From Paenibacillus physcomitrellae (GTDB taxonomy: Bacteria > Bacillota > Bacilli > Paenibacillales > Paenibacillaceae): a DNA stretch of 64,000 nt. The stretch covers positions 3,803,094 through 3,867,093 of the forward strand of contig NZ_CP022584.1 of assembly GCF_002240225.1 (NCBI RefSeq). Reading direction: 5' to 3'. Shown here piece by piece: positions 1 to 7,168 of this stretch. Made by a program: the position numbers and the translations under genes. The notes under the pieces are model-generated. The model did not search any database, was not told where the DNA came from, and saw only the letters and a program-made list of their open reading frames with translations. Each line of letters starts with the position of its first letter. Position 1 is the stretch's first letter.

Positions 1-3
1 GTC

Positions 4-525
4 TTGGATGAAGTGTTTTTTTACGAGGAAATGTCCTCACCCATCGGCCCTTTAACTTTGGTCAAAAGCTCGAAAGGCTTATGTCTGATCGAGTTTGGCG
101 AAGTTGAGGCTACCCTGGAGATGACGCTGAAATGGGCATCGAAACAGCACCCGGAAGCAAAGCTGGTTCGCTCTTTCGATGAGCTTCAGGAGACTGTAGA
201 GCAGCTGAAGGGTTATTTTTCCGGGGAACGGACAGACTTTGCTCTGAAGCTCGATATGAGGGGAACGCCGTTTCAACTGAAAGTATGGCAAGCGCTGCTG
301 GCTGTTCCGTACGGGCAGACGGCCTCTTACAAGGAAATTGCCGAGCAAATCGGACAACCTAAGGCGGTTCGCGCCGTGGGTGGAGCCAACAATCGGAACC
401 CGCTGCCTGTTGTCGTGCCCTGCCACCGCGTTATTGGTGCTAAAGGGGCCATGACCGGATATGCCGGGGGGCTTGAGATCAAGGAAAGCCTGCTCGCTTT
501 GGAGCGGCAGAGGAACAAGGCATGA
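4..525 (+). CDS. ogt: Methylated-DNA--protein-cysteine methyltransferase
   Basis: Suicide DNA repair enzyme that moves the alkyl group from O6-alkylguanine to its own cysteine. The active-site PCHR motif is present with the acceptor Cys at about residue 140, inside VVPCHRVIGAKGAMTGYAGG. The upstream FQLKVWQALLAVPYGQTASYKEIA stretch is the family's helix-turn-helix DNA-binding region. At 173 aa it is full length for the small Ogt form, which has an N-terminal RNase-H-like domain and no Ada domain. It opens with a TTG codon at the window edge, so an upstream start cannot be excluded. Its stop overlaps the next start in an ATGA, so the two genes are probably translationally coupled. Family very sure, exact start less so. 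Confidence 0.93.
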   Translation: MDEVFFYEEMSSPIGPLTLVKSSKGLCLIEFGEVEATLEMTLKWASKQHPEAKLVRSFDELQETVEQLKGYFSGERTDFALKLDMRGTPFQLKVWQALLAVPYGQTASYKEIAEQIGQPKAVRAVGGANNRNPLPVVVPCHRVIGAKGAMTGYAGGLEIKESLLALERQRNKA

Positions 526-1559
526 AGTACGTCACGATCGAAGATATAGAGCCAGGCCAAATTTTGGGCAAAACGGTTTATACCGCCAACGGAACAGTGC
601 TGCTATCTGCCGGGATGCAGCTTACGGTCTACATGATCAGCACATTGAAACGGATTGGCGTGACCGTGTTATATATCGAGGATCAGCTGTTTGAGGATGT
701 GGAGCTTGAAGAGGAAGTGGTCAGCCCCAAGCTTAAGCAGGCTATTTTCAGGGAGATGTATGAGCTCTCTCAATCTTTGAAATCCGGCAAGGATTTTAAC
801 ACAGCGTCGATTGCTACAAACGTGGATATGCTGCTGAACAGCGTTCTGGAAAATAAGGATGTTGCGCTGCATCTCGCTGAAATCCGCACTGCGGACAACG
901 CGGAGTACATTCATGCGCTTAACGTCTGCCTGATTTCCTCCATGATTGGCATCAATATGAAGCTGAATCCGTCCCAGTTAAAGGAACTGGCCATCGGTGC
1001 CCTGCTGCACGATATAGGCAAGGCGGTGCCGGAGTCCAGAGTGCCTTTGGAAAAAGGGAAGGAGCATCATACCTGGCGGGGTTATGAGATGCTCCGACAG
1101 AAGAGGGAATGGAGCCTGCTTGTGGCCCACATTGCCCTGCAGCATCATGAACAGCTGAACGGAAGCGGCGAGCCCCGTGGCATAACCGGGGATGCTATTC
1201 ACCAGTATGCCAAAATCGTCGCGGTAGCCAATACCTACGATAACCGGATCAGCGGGAATCCGCTAACGGGCATCCCGCCAATGCTTCCACACGAGGCCTG
1301 CGAACAGCTCATGGCCGCTTCCGAGCGGGAGCTGGACCGGGATATTCTGGTGGAGTTTATGCGGATCGTATCGATTTATCCCAACGGTACTTCGGTTCGG
1401 CTATCCACGAAAGAGACAGGTGTCGTCGTCAGGCAGCACCGCGGTCTGCCAGGCCGTCCCGTCATCCGTATCGTGCGCAAAACCGACGAAGATTTGGAGA
1501 TCAAGGAAGTAGATCTGTCCAGCGAAACGACGGTATTTATTGAAGCGGTTCTGTCGTAA
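522..1559 (+). CDS. HD-GYP-type phosphodiesterase domain protein
   Basis: Predicted cytoplasmic HD-domain hydrolase of the c-di-GMP phosphodiesterase class. Residues 1-100 form an uncharacterised N-terminal part. The HD core follows, with HALNVCLISSMIG, then LLHDIGK (His163-Asp164), then HHTWRGYEML and HIALQHHEQLNGSG. The family's signature HHExxDGxGYP is changed: here it reads HHEQLNGSGEP, so Asp is Asn and the Tyr of GYP is Glu. The metal-ligand histidines look intact. It has no receiver or GGDEF domain. The start codon lies inside the stop of ogt (ATGA). Catalytic activity on c-di-GMP is an inference from the family and may be weakened by the changed motif. Confidence 0.82.
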   Translation: MKYVTIEDIEPGQILGKTVYTANGTVLLSAGMQLTVYMISTLKRIGVTVLYIEDQLFEDVELEEEVVSPKLKQAIFREMYELSQSLKSGKDFNTASIATNVDMLLNSVLENKDVALHLAEIRTADNAEYIHALNVCLISSMIGINMKLNPSQLKELAIGALLHDIGKAVPESRVPLEKGKEHHTWRGYEMLRQKREWSLLVAHIALQHHEQLNGSGEPRGITGDAIHQYAKIVAVANTYDNRISGNPLTGIPPMLPHEACEQLMAASERELDRDILVEFMRIVSIYPNGTSVRLSTKETGVVVRQHRGLPGRPVIRIVRKTDEDLEIKEVDLSSETTVFIEAVLS

Positions 1560-1566
1560 ATTGCAT

Positions 1567-1596
1567 TTGCTACTGCCGGACAAAGAATGCTATTAT
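1567..1596 (+). promoter_or_regulatory. Candidate sigma-A promoter for the YneF-like gene
   Basis: TTGCTA (1567-1572), an 18-nt spacer, then TATTAT (1591-1596), followed by an AT-rich start region about 55 nt before the ATG at 1651. It is read by eye only. Confidence 0.5.
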
Positions 1597-1650
1597 AAAA
1601 TCTAGTGCTCAGCACAATTAAGAATTGATATTACAGGGGTGGCTTAACCA

Positions 1651-1887
1651 ATGTGGGATTATATTATTCCGATTATTACACTGATTGTCGGCCTTGTCGG
1701 CGGATTCGCCATTGGCGTATTTTACCTGCGTAGACAATTGACGAAGATGCAAAGTGATCCGCAAATGCTGCAGCAGATGGCCAAGCAAATGGGCTACAAT
1801 TTGAACGGCAAGCAGATGCAGCGCGCACAGCAAATGATGAAGAACCAGCCTATGCCGAAGCCTGGAGCAGGCCGGAAGAAAAGATAA
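1651..1887 (+). CDS. YneF family (UPF0154) small membrane protein
   Basis: A 78-residue protein with one N-terminal transmembrane helix (IIPIITLIVGLVGGFAIGVFYL), then a positively charged Gln/Met-rich tail containing the family-typical stretch DPQMLQQMAKQMG followed by NGKQMQRAQQMMKN. This matches the UPF0154/YneF family found across Bacilli, whose function is not established. It has its own candidate promoter and is followed after 52 nt by folE on the same strand. Confidence 0.85.
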   Translation: MWDYIIPIITLIVGLVGGFAIGVFYLRRQLTKMQSDPQMLQQMAKQMGYNLNGKQMQRAQQMMKNQPMPKPGAGRKKR

Positions 1888-1939
1888 ATAGACAAGCTCG
1901 GCTGTTAACTGGAAAGCTGGGCATAAGGGGGCAAGAACG

Positions 1940-2533
1940 ATGGCAGGCGTTAAAGACTATTTGAATACACAAGTCGGGAAGAATCGGGAGCAGATCGAGC
2001 ATCATATCCGCGAAATTCTGAAACTGGTAGGCGAAGATGTGGAGCGCGAGGGCCTTCTGGATACCCCGGCTCGTGTAACCCGGATGTATGAAGAGATTTT
2101 TGCAGGATACGAGGTGGATCCCCGCGATGTACTAGGTGTTACGTTCGAGGAGAACCACGAAGAACTCGTTATTGTCAAAGACATCGTATATTACAGCCAA
2201 TGCGAGCACCACATGGCGCCTTTCTTCGGAAAAGTGCATATCGGATACATCCCGAGCGGCCGTATCGCCGGACTCAGCAAGCTGGCTCGCCTGGTTGAAG
2301 CGGTTACGCGCCGTCTGCAGGTTCAAGAGCGTATTACTTCGCAGATTGCCGACCTGATGGATGAGGTGCTGAAGCCTCAAGGCGTTATGGTTGTCGTCGA
2401 AGGTGAACATTTGTGCATGTGTTCCCGGGGCGTCAAGAAGCCGGGCAGCAAAACGGTTACCTCCGCGGTGCGCGGTACTTTCCGCACGGATTCCGCATCC
2501 CGTTCGGAGTTTTTGTCCCTGATCAAGGGCTAA
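1940..2533 (+). CDS. folE: GTP cyclohydrolase I
   Basis: Converts GTP to 7,8-dihydroneopterin triphosphate, the first step of tetrahydrofolate synthesis. The zinc and substrate-binding [18 protein letters not shown] motif starts at Cys88, and the second zinc cysteine lies in EHLCMCSRG near residues 159-161. The ends [10 protein letters not shown] and RGTFRTD are also characteristic. At 197 aa it is full length. AAGGGGG lies just before the ATG. A terminator-like hairpin follows immediately, so it seems to end its transcription unit. Confidence 0.97.
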   Translation: MAGVKDYLNTQVGKNREQIEHHIREILKLVGEDVEREGLLDTPARVTRMYEEIFAGYEVDPRDVLGVTFEENHEELVIVKDIVYYSQCEHHMAPFFGKVHIGYIPSGRIAGLSKLARLVEAVTRRLQVQERITSQIADLMDEVLKPQGVMVVVEGEHLCMCSRGVKKPGSKTVTSAVRGTFRTDSASRSEFLSLIKG

Positions 2534-2554
2534 TCCGTTACGAAGCGGATCAAG

Positions 2555-2585
2555 AAGGTCTTGCCTAATCAGGCAGGGCCTTTTT
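2555..2585 (+). terminator. Terminator after folE
   Basis: AAGGTCTTGCCT, loop AATC, AGGCAGGGCC, then five T. The stem is slightly imperfect but the layout is that of a Rho-independent terminator. Confidence 0.7.
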
Positions 2586-2651
2586 GTGTGGAGATCGAGA
2601 GTAACGGAGAGAAGCAGAGTGAGAGCAAAGGAGAGAAGGAGAGTGAGCAAA

Positions 2652-3599
2652 ATGGAATTGACCGGCGGCGGCAATTCTTCCGGCACTTCGGGCGAAAAGT
2701 TCGCCAAGCAGGCTCTGACGATTGTGGAAGCCCCGCTTCAGGCAGGTGAGGATATTCTGGATCCGTTTGCGCGGGAGGAATATTATTGTAAAAAAGTTGG
2801 CGAAGGCTCACCGCCTCTGCTGCACATCTGGCGTCACCCGCAGGCGATGGTGCTGGGCCTGCGGGACCGCCGGCTGCCGGGGGCACCGGCAGCGATGGAG
2901 CGGCTGCGGAGCGAAGGCTGGTCGGTCTGTGTCAGACCGTCCGGCGGCGCAGCCGTAGTGCTGCATCCGGGGGTGGTGAATGTGTCGCTGATTCTCCCGC
3001 ATCAGCCGGGAGAACTGAACATTCACCGTGATTTTGCCCGGATGGCCGGGTTTATCAGCGGCGCCGTGCAGCCGTGGTCGGGGGACGCGGTCGCCGGCGA
3101 GATCGCCGGCGCCTTCTGTCCCGGCGACTACGACATCAGCATCGGCGGCCGGAAGTTTTGCGGGATCGCCCAGCGCCGGCAGCTGAAGGCGTACATCCTG
3201 ACCGCTTTCGTGATCGTAAGCGGCAACGGGGATGAAATGGCGGGGTTTGTCCGCCATTTCTATGAAGAAGCCTCCGCCGGCCGGCAGGAAGGCTTCCCGG
3301 TAGTGACAGGCGGCACAATGGCCAGCCTGCAGGAATTGGCCGGCGTGCCTTCCGCCGAAGCGTTTATCGCTTCGCTGAAGCAAACGGCGCTGCGGGAGTT
3401 CGGCGCGGTTGATGCCGCCGATGCTGCTGCATCAGCGGCATCAGCAGCATCGGCGGCATCAGTGGCGCCAGCGGCGTCAGCGTCGGAAGCCGCTGCAGGA
3501 TCGGCGGCTGTCGGCACCGGCGTACCGGCCGGCTTCGAGGTGCCGGCCGATACGCTGGAGCAGCTAAAAGCCACCATGCGCAGCCGGTACGACGGCTGA
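2652..3599 (+). CDS. lipL: LipL-type octanoyl/lipoyl amidotransferase
   Basis: Biotin/lipoate-ligase-fold protein. Members with this layout in Bacillus (LipL) move octanoyl or lipoyl groups from GcvH to the E2 subunits of 2-oxoacid dehydrogenases. Visible signs are RPSGGAAVVLHPGVVNVSLI, then FCPGDYDISIGGRKFCGIAQRR, in which the Cys of CPG is the position of the LipL nucleophile. The start is the ATG at 2652, which has AAGGAG about ten bases upstream; the GTG at 2586 lies in the folE terminator tail. A low-complexity Ala/Ser stretch (about 3408-3510) sits before the C-terminal helix and is not part of the fold. LplA-type ligase activity is the alternative but less likely given the CPG motif. 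Confidence 0.82.
   Translation: MELTGGGNSSGTSGEKFAKQALTIVEAPLQAGEDILDPFAREEYYCKKVGEGSPPLLHIWRHPQAMVLGLRDRRLPGAPAAMERLRSEGWSVCVRPSGGAAVVLHPGVVNVSLILPHQPGELNIHRDFARMAGFISGAVQPWSGDAVAGEIAGAFCPGDYDISIGGRKFCGIAQRRQLKAYILTAFVIVSGNGDEMAGFVRHFYEEASAGRQEGFPVVTGGTMASLQELAGVPSAEAFIASLKQTALREFGAVDAADAAASAASAASAASVAPAASASEAAAGSAAVGTGVPAGFEVPADTLEQLKATMRSRYDG
3411..3503 (+). repeat. GC-rich triplet repeat tract inside lipL
   Basis: Degenerate alternation of GCA/GCG/GCC and TCA/TCG codons, such as gcatcagcggcatcagca, encoding an Ala/Ser run. It looks like a slippage-derived linker before the last 35 residues of the protein. Confidence 0.75.
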
Positions 3600-3634
3600 T
3601 CAAGGCTGGCAAGAGCACAGCCCCAGAAATCAGA

Positions 3635-3670
3635 AAGCCCATGACCTCTGTTCCCAGAGAGCATGGGCTT
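3635..3670. terminator. Hairpin between convergent lipL and sod genes
   Basis: AAGCCCATG (3635-3643) pairs perfectly with CATGGGCTT (3662-3670). It lies between two convergent genes and could end transcription from both sides, although the T-rich tails are weak on either strand. Confidence 0.5.
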
Positions 3671-3764
3671 AAATCCGTTTCCGGGCTTTTCAAACGTAAG
3701 CCGCCTGTTTCCGCCGGTTTGTCGGTTTGTCGTTACGCCAAAATGGCAGATCTGGACGACTCCC

Positions 3765-4994
3765 TTAAAAAGGCTGCCACTGAAGCTGGCGGGCGTGCTT
3801 GAAGCGTTCAAGCACCGCAGGCCAATAAACGACGTTCCACCAGTCCTTGATGTAATCGGCGCGTTTGTTTTGATGCTTGAGATAGTAGGAATGCTCCCAT
3901 ACGTCGATCGGCAGCAGCGGAACAACATCCCACTGGGACAGGTTCTGGTGTTTCTCGGCCTGCAGAATTTCCAGCCGGCGGGCGCGAGGGCTCCAGACCA
4001 GAATCGCCCAGCCGCCGCCCTCAACCTTCTCCGCGGCTTTGGAGAACTGCGCGTGGAAGGCTTCAAAGCTGCCGAAGTCGCGGTTGATCTGCTCGGCCAG
4101 CGCTCCGCTTGGTCTTCCTCCGCCCTTCGGATTCATCGTATCCCAGTAGATGGTATGCAGATAATGCCCGGCCCCGTTAAAGGCCAGCTCGCGCTCCCAA
4201 TGTTTGACGAGATCGAAGTTGCCGGTTGCGCGGGCTTCCTGCAGCTTTTTCTCAGCTTTATTCAGATCTTCTACATAAGTTAAATGGTGTTTGTCATGAT
4301 GAATGCGAACTGTTGCCTCATCGATATGAGGCTCAAGCGCGTTATACGGATAAGGCAGCGGCGGAAGCCGGTGACCGCCAATCGGCACGGCGCCGTCCTT
4401 AACGCGTTGACCTGGGGACAAGGCTGCTTCTGCCGATGCCTGCTCTTGAGCCTCGCGTGTGAGCTGCTGATCCAGCTTGCGCGAGTAGAACTCATTTCTT
4501 GGGTTAGGCTGCAGATGGTAAGGGTCCGAGGCAGGTGGAACCTGGGAGGCCGCCTGGGAGATCAACCCCGGCTGGTTGAGCGTCTCCAGAACGGCCAGGA
4601 AATACTCGGATTCCCGGATGATATGCAGCAGAACCACTTTGGCCAGCGGCACGCTCTGTACCGCCTGGGATTGCTCCAGAATCGCATCCAGCTGACGAAT
4701 CCATTCCTGAGACTGGCGGAAAGCTGCGGCGAGCAGGCGTTCCGTCTGCTTGACCAGCTCCTCGTTAGGCTGACTCTTCTGGGGAGCGGACAGCGCGTAC
4801 TGCAGGAGCGAATCAGCGGCGGATTCCGTGTCACCGAACACCTTGGCCCAGTCGTCCAGCAGCTTGACATAGACGGGCTCCAGAGACGGGACGATCGCTT
4901 TTATAACATCAACATGCTCTTTCTCCTGCTGCTTCCAGAACCGGATCTCCTCCAGCACACGGATCGGCAGATAAGGGCCATAAACGAATAACAT
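3765..4994 (-). CDS. Superoxide dismutase (Fe/Mn) with N-terminal DUF2935-like domain
   Basis: Two-part protein of about 409 aa. The C-terminal half is a complete Fe/Mn superoxide dismutase: LPYPYNALEPHIDEATVRIHHDKHH, GHYLHTIYWDTM, GGGWAILVW and DVWEHSYYLKHQNKRADYI supply the three His and one Asp metal ligands. The N-terminal half (about residues 1-150) is a helical bundle with EEIRFWKQQEKEHVDVI and LLHIIRESEYFLAVLE, the metal-binding-style E..H/E pattern of DUF2935 proteins. The start is chosen at 4994 because AAGGGG lies about ten bases upstream; an ATG at 5018 is in frame but falls inside a hairpin. A Pro/Gln-rich linker joins the halves. It probably detoxifies superoxide; the role of the front domain is unknown. 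Confidence 0.88.
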   Translation of the reverse strand: MLFVYGPYLPIRVLEEIRFWKQQEKEHVDVIKAIVPSLEPVYVKLLDDWAKVFGDTESAADSLLQYALSAPQKSQPNEELVKQTERLLAAAFRQSQEWIRQLDAILEQSQAVQSVPLAKVVLLHIIRESEYFLAVLETLNQPGLISQAASQVPPASDPYHLQPNPRNEFYSRKLDQQLTREAQEQASAEAALSPGQRVKDGAVPIGGHRLPPLPYPYNALEPHIDEATVRIHHDKHHLTYVEDLNKAEKKLQEARATGNFDLVKHWERELAFNGAGHYLHTIYWDTMNPKGGGRPSGALAEQINRDFGSFEAFHAQFSKAAEKVEGGGWAILVWSPRARRLEILQAEKHQNLSQWDVVPLLPIDVWEHSYYLKHQNKRADYIKDWWNVVYWPAVLERFKHARQLQWQPF

Positions 4995-5003
4995 GGATAT
5001 AAA

Positions 5004-5052
5004 AACCCCTTCCGGCATATATTCTTATTCCAGAATTATGCGAAGAAGGGGT
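5004..5052 (-). terminator. Long terminator-like hairpin abutting the sod start codon
   Basis: Read on the minus strand: AACCCCTTC, then GCATA, then ATTCT, loop GGAATA, AGAAT, then TATGC, then GAAGGGGTT, and TTTAT directly after. The arms pair almost completely with small internal loops. The 3' arm holds the AAGGGG that serves as ribosome binding site for the ATG at 4994. It can be the terminator of the upstream hydrolase gene, a sequestering element for sod, or both. Confidence 0.65.
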
Positions 5053-5073
5053 TGACCCATGCCTTTTTAAAGG

Positions 5074-6102
5074 TTAATTGTTAGCGGGTTGATCAAGTGA
5101 GGCGTTTACCTGCCCCAGGAAGGTGGACACCCGGCGCAAATATTCCCGGGAATGCTCGCGGAAGATCAGCTCATGGTGCGCCCCCTGCACAATCCAGACG
5201 CCGGAAATCGGGTTGGTTTGGTTGGCGGCAAGCTTTTCCGCAATGGGATAAGGGGCTTTCTCATCCTCAGTACCGTGAATGAAGTAGATCGGGAAAGGAT
5301 AATCCTCTTTCTTCACTTCTGGGTAAGGAATTTGCCTCAGGCTTGTGCCGTTCAGAACCGGGAGCAGCATCTCCAAAATTTCCAGTGAAGGATGCTCCGG
5401 CAGCGGCAGGTGCTGCTTCAGATTGTGATACAGCGTATCCGGTTCAAGCAGGAATGTGCTGTCCAGAATCATGGCGTTCACGTCATGCGTTTGGAGCCCG
5501 GCCTGGAGAGCCGTACCTGCTCCCATCGAAAATCCCCAGACAATGATTTCTTTAGCGCCTTTCTGCTTCACGTACTGAATGGCGCCAAGCAGCTGCTGCG
5601 CTTCTTTCTTGCCTCCTGTAGCCACTTCCTTGCTGTTCTGCGCGGCAAAACCGTAATCAAACATCAGCACATTGAAGTTAAGCTGGTGAGCAAAGTGGGC
5701 CAGATCGTACATCGGAATCCAGGATTCCTCACGGTTGGCGCCATACCCGTGGCTGAATACAATCGTTTTGTTGGAGCCGGCAGCTGGAATGTACCATCCG
5801 TGTATCGTACGGCTGTTGTCGAGCGCCTGAAAGTCTACGTCTTCGTAGGCCATGCTTTTGGCCAGCTTCGGATTGGAATACAGCGGCGCAACCGTCGGAT
5901 TGGACAGCACCCAGGCAATAAATCCGTGCAGGACGATAAAGCAGAAGATAAAGAAAAAGAGTATGGACAATCCCAAAGCGATCAGGACATGTTTAAGTTT
6001 TATGAATTTGGCTGGAATCCAGGGGCCCATTTCCGTACCGGGACGAGAATCGATCTCCGGCCCGCGGCGGGTGGAATCTCTTCGGTCTGCAGTTTTGTTC
6101 AT
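5074..6102 (-). CDS. Membrane-anchored alpha/beta hydrolase
   Basis: Predicted serine hydrolase of about 342 aa. One transmembrane helix (VLIALGLSILFFFIFCFIVL) near residue 40 anchors it, leaving the catalytic domain probably outside. Fold signs are TIVFSHGYGANREES (oxyanion region), VWGFSMGAGTAL (nucleophile elbow GFSMG), a late Asp in IHGTEDEKAPYP and the catalytic His in VQGAHHELIF. The start is the ATG at 6102 because AAGGAGGG lies just upstream; an ATG at 6138 has none. It resembles the YqkD/YhaR-type cephalosporin-deacetylase-like hydrolases of Bacilli; the substrate cannot be told. Confidence 0.83.
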   Translation of the reverse strand: MNKTADRRDSTRRGPEIDSRPGTEMGPWIPAKFIKLKHVLIALGLSILFFFIFCFIVLHGFIAWVLSNPTVAPLYSNPKLAKSMAYEDVDFQALDNSRTIHGWYIPAAGSNKTIVFSHGYGANREESWIPMYDLAHFAHQLNFNVLMFDYGFAAQNSKEVATGGKKEAQQLLGAIQYVKQKGAKEIIVWGFSMGAGTALQAGLQTHDVNAMILDSTFLLEPDTLYHNLKQHLPLPEHPSLEILEMLLPVLNGTSLRQIPYPEVKKEDYPFPIYFIHGTEDEKAPYPIAEKLAANQTNPISGVWIVQGAHHELIFREHSREYLRRVSTFLGQVNASLDQPANN

Positions 6103-6319
6103 GGAGTCCCTCCTTGTGATGCAGGTGTTCAGGTGCATAGATGTATAGATATATAGGCGTACCGTCGAAGCGGAATTTGTCGAATAAAAGCGCTTTATGC
6201 TTTTTAATATTAGTAATCGTAAGCGTGGGGCGTCTTAAAGTCAATGCCAAACCGGCATTTGCCAGGATATATGAGTTATAGACGGATTTGCCGGCAGCGT
6301 TTATAATTTATGTAACCAT

Positions 6320-6336
6320 GTTTCATAGTGTGAAAC
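6320..6336. promoter_or_regulatory. Palindromic operator candidate upstream of iclR-type gene
   Basis: GTTTCATAGTGTGAAAC, two GTTTCA half sites in inverted orientation, 16 nt before the start codon and just downstream of a TATAAT (6302-6307). A near copy lies in front of acnA (13416-13432), differing only at two central bases. Confidence 0.6.
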
Positions 6337-6352
6337 GAAGAGGTGTTGGAAG

Positions 6353-7096
6353 ATGGAAGACCGGAAACTAACGGTGCGCGCTGTTGAACGGGCGCTTGAT
6401 ATATTAATGTGTTTTACCCAATCGGACGAGATGGGGCTGACTGAAATTGCTGCAGCGATTTCCCTGCATAAAAGTACGGTGCATCGTCTGCTGACTACCC
6501 TCGAAGAACGGGGGTTTGTGATCCGTGACAAGGCGACGGAGAAATACCGGCTGGGTATGAAGATTTGGGAACTGTCGGCCCATTTGACCCATAATGACGA
6601 TCCTGCTGTACTGCTGCTCCCGGGTATGGAGAAGCTGAGAGACACGCTTGGTGAGACCGTCAGCTTATATTTGCGGGATGGCAGCGACCGTTTGCGGATT
6701 CAGGCCGTACAAAGCAATCAGGCGATTCGGCGCGTGGCTCCGGTGGGCGCAAGGCTGCCGCTTTATGTCGGGGCGTCCAGCAAGGTGCTTGTAGCTTTTG
6801 AAGAAGATGCTTTTATTGATGCTCTGTTAAGCAGTCCGGATTGGCCGGTGTCCGTGGATCGGGACCAGTACCGTGCCCAGCTGGAGCAGATCCGGAAGCA
6901 GGGATATGCTACCAGCTATGAAGAAAGGGAGCCGGGGGCTTCCGCGGTCGCTGCGCCGATCTTCGGGCGTTCCGGTCAGCTGGCCGCAGCCCTTTCTGTT
7001 TCGGGTCCGGTCAGCAGGCTGAACCGGGACAATTTGGAGGAGCTTGGTCCGGTATTGGCAGAAGCTGCACGGGAGATGGGGTACATGCTGCCTTAA
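6353..7096 (+). CDS. IclR family transcriptional regulator
   Basis: A 247-residue DNA-binding regulator. The N-terminal winged helix-turn-helix covers about residues 5-75 (AVERALDILMCF, LTEIAAAISLHKSTVHRLLTTLEERGFV), followed by the IclR effector-binding domain with GETVSLYLRDG, LPLYVGASSKVLVAF and YEEREPGASAVAAPIF. It stands alone, flanked by genes on the opposite strand. A GTTTCA palindrome in its leader suggests autoregulation, and the same palindrome near acnA suggests a second target. Its effector is unknown. Confidence 0.9.
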   Translation: MEDRKLTVRAVERALDILMCFTQSDEMGLTEIAAAISLHKSTVHRLLTTLEERGFVIRDKATEKYRLGMKIWELSAHLTHNDDPAVLLLPGMEKLRDTLGETVSLYLRDGSDRLRIQAVQSNQAIRRVAPVGARLPLYVGASSKVLVAFEEDAFIDALLSSPDWPVSVDRDQYRAQLEQIRKQGYATSYEEREPGASAVAAPIFGRSGQLAAALSVSGPVSRLNRDNLEELGPVLAEAAREMGYMLP

Positions 7097-7101
7097 ACGA
7101 C

Positions 7102-7154
7102 AAAAGCGCAAAGACGGCATCAGGTCGATTGGACCGTGCCGTCTTTGTGCTTTT
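7102..7154. terminator. Bidirectional terminator between iclR-type gene and hydrolase
   Basis: AAAAGCGCAAAGACGGCA and TGCCGTCTTTGTGCTTTT form a nearly perfect 18-bp stem with A-rich and T-rich ends, so it should work for both convergent genes. Confidence 0.85.
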
Positions 7155-7168
7155 ATTTAGATATGGGT

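Noticed and set aside
2586..2651. GTG start for lipL at 2586
   Set aside because: It lies in the folE terminator tail and has no ribosome site; ATG 2652 has AAGGAG.
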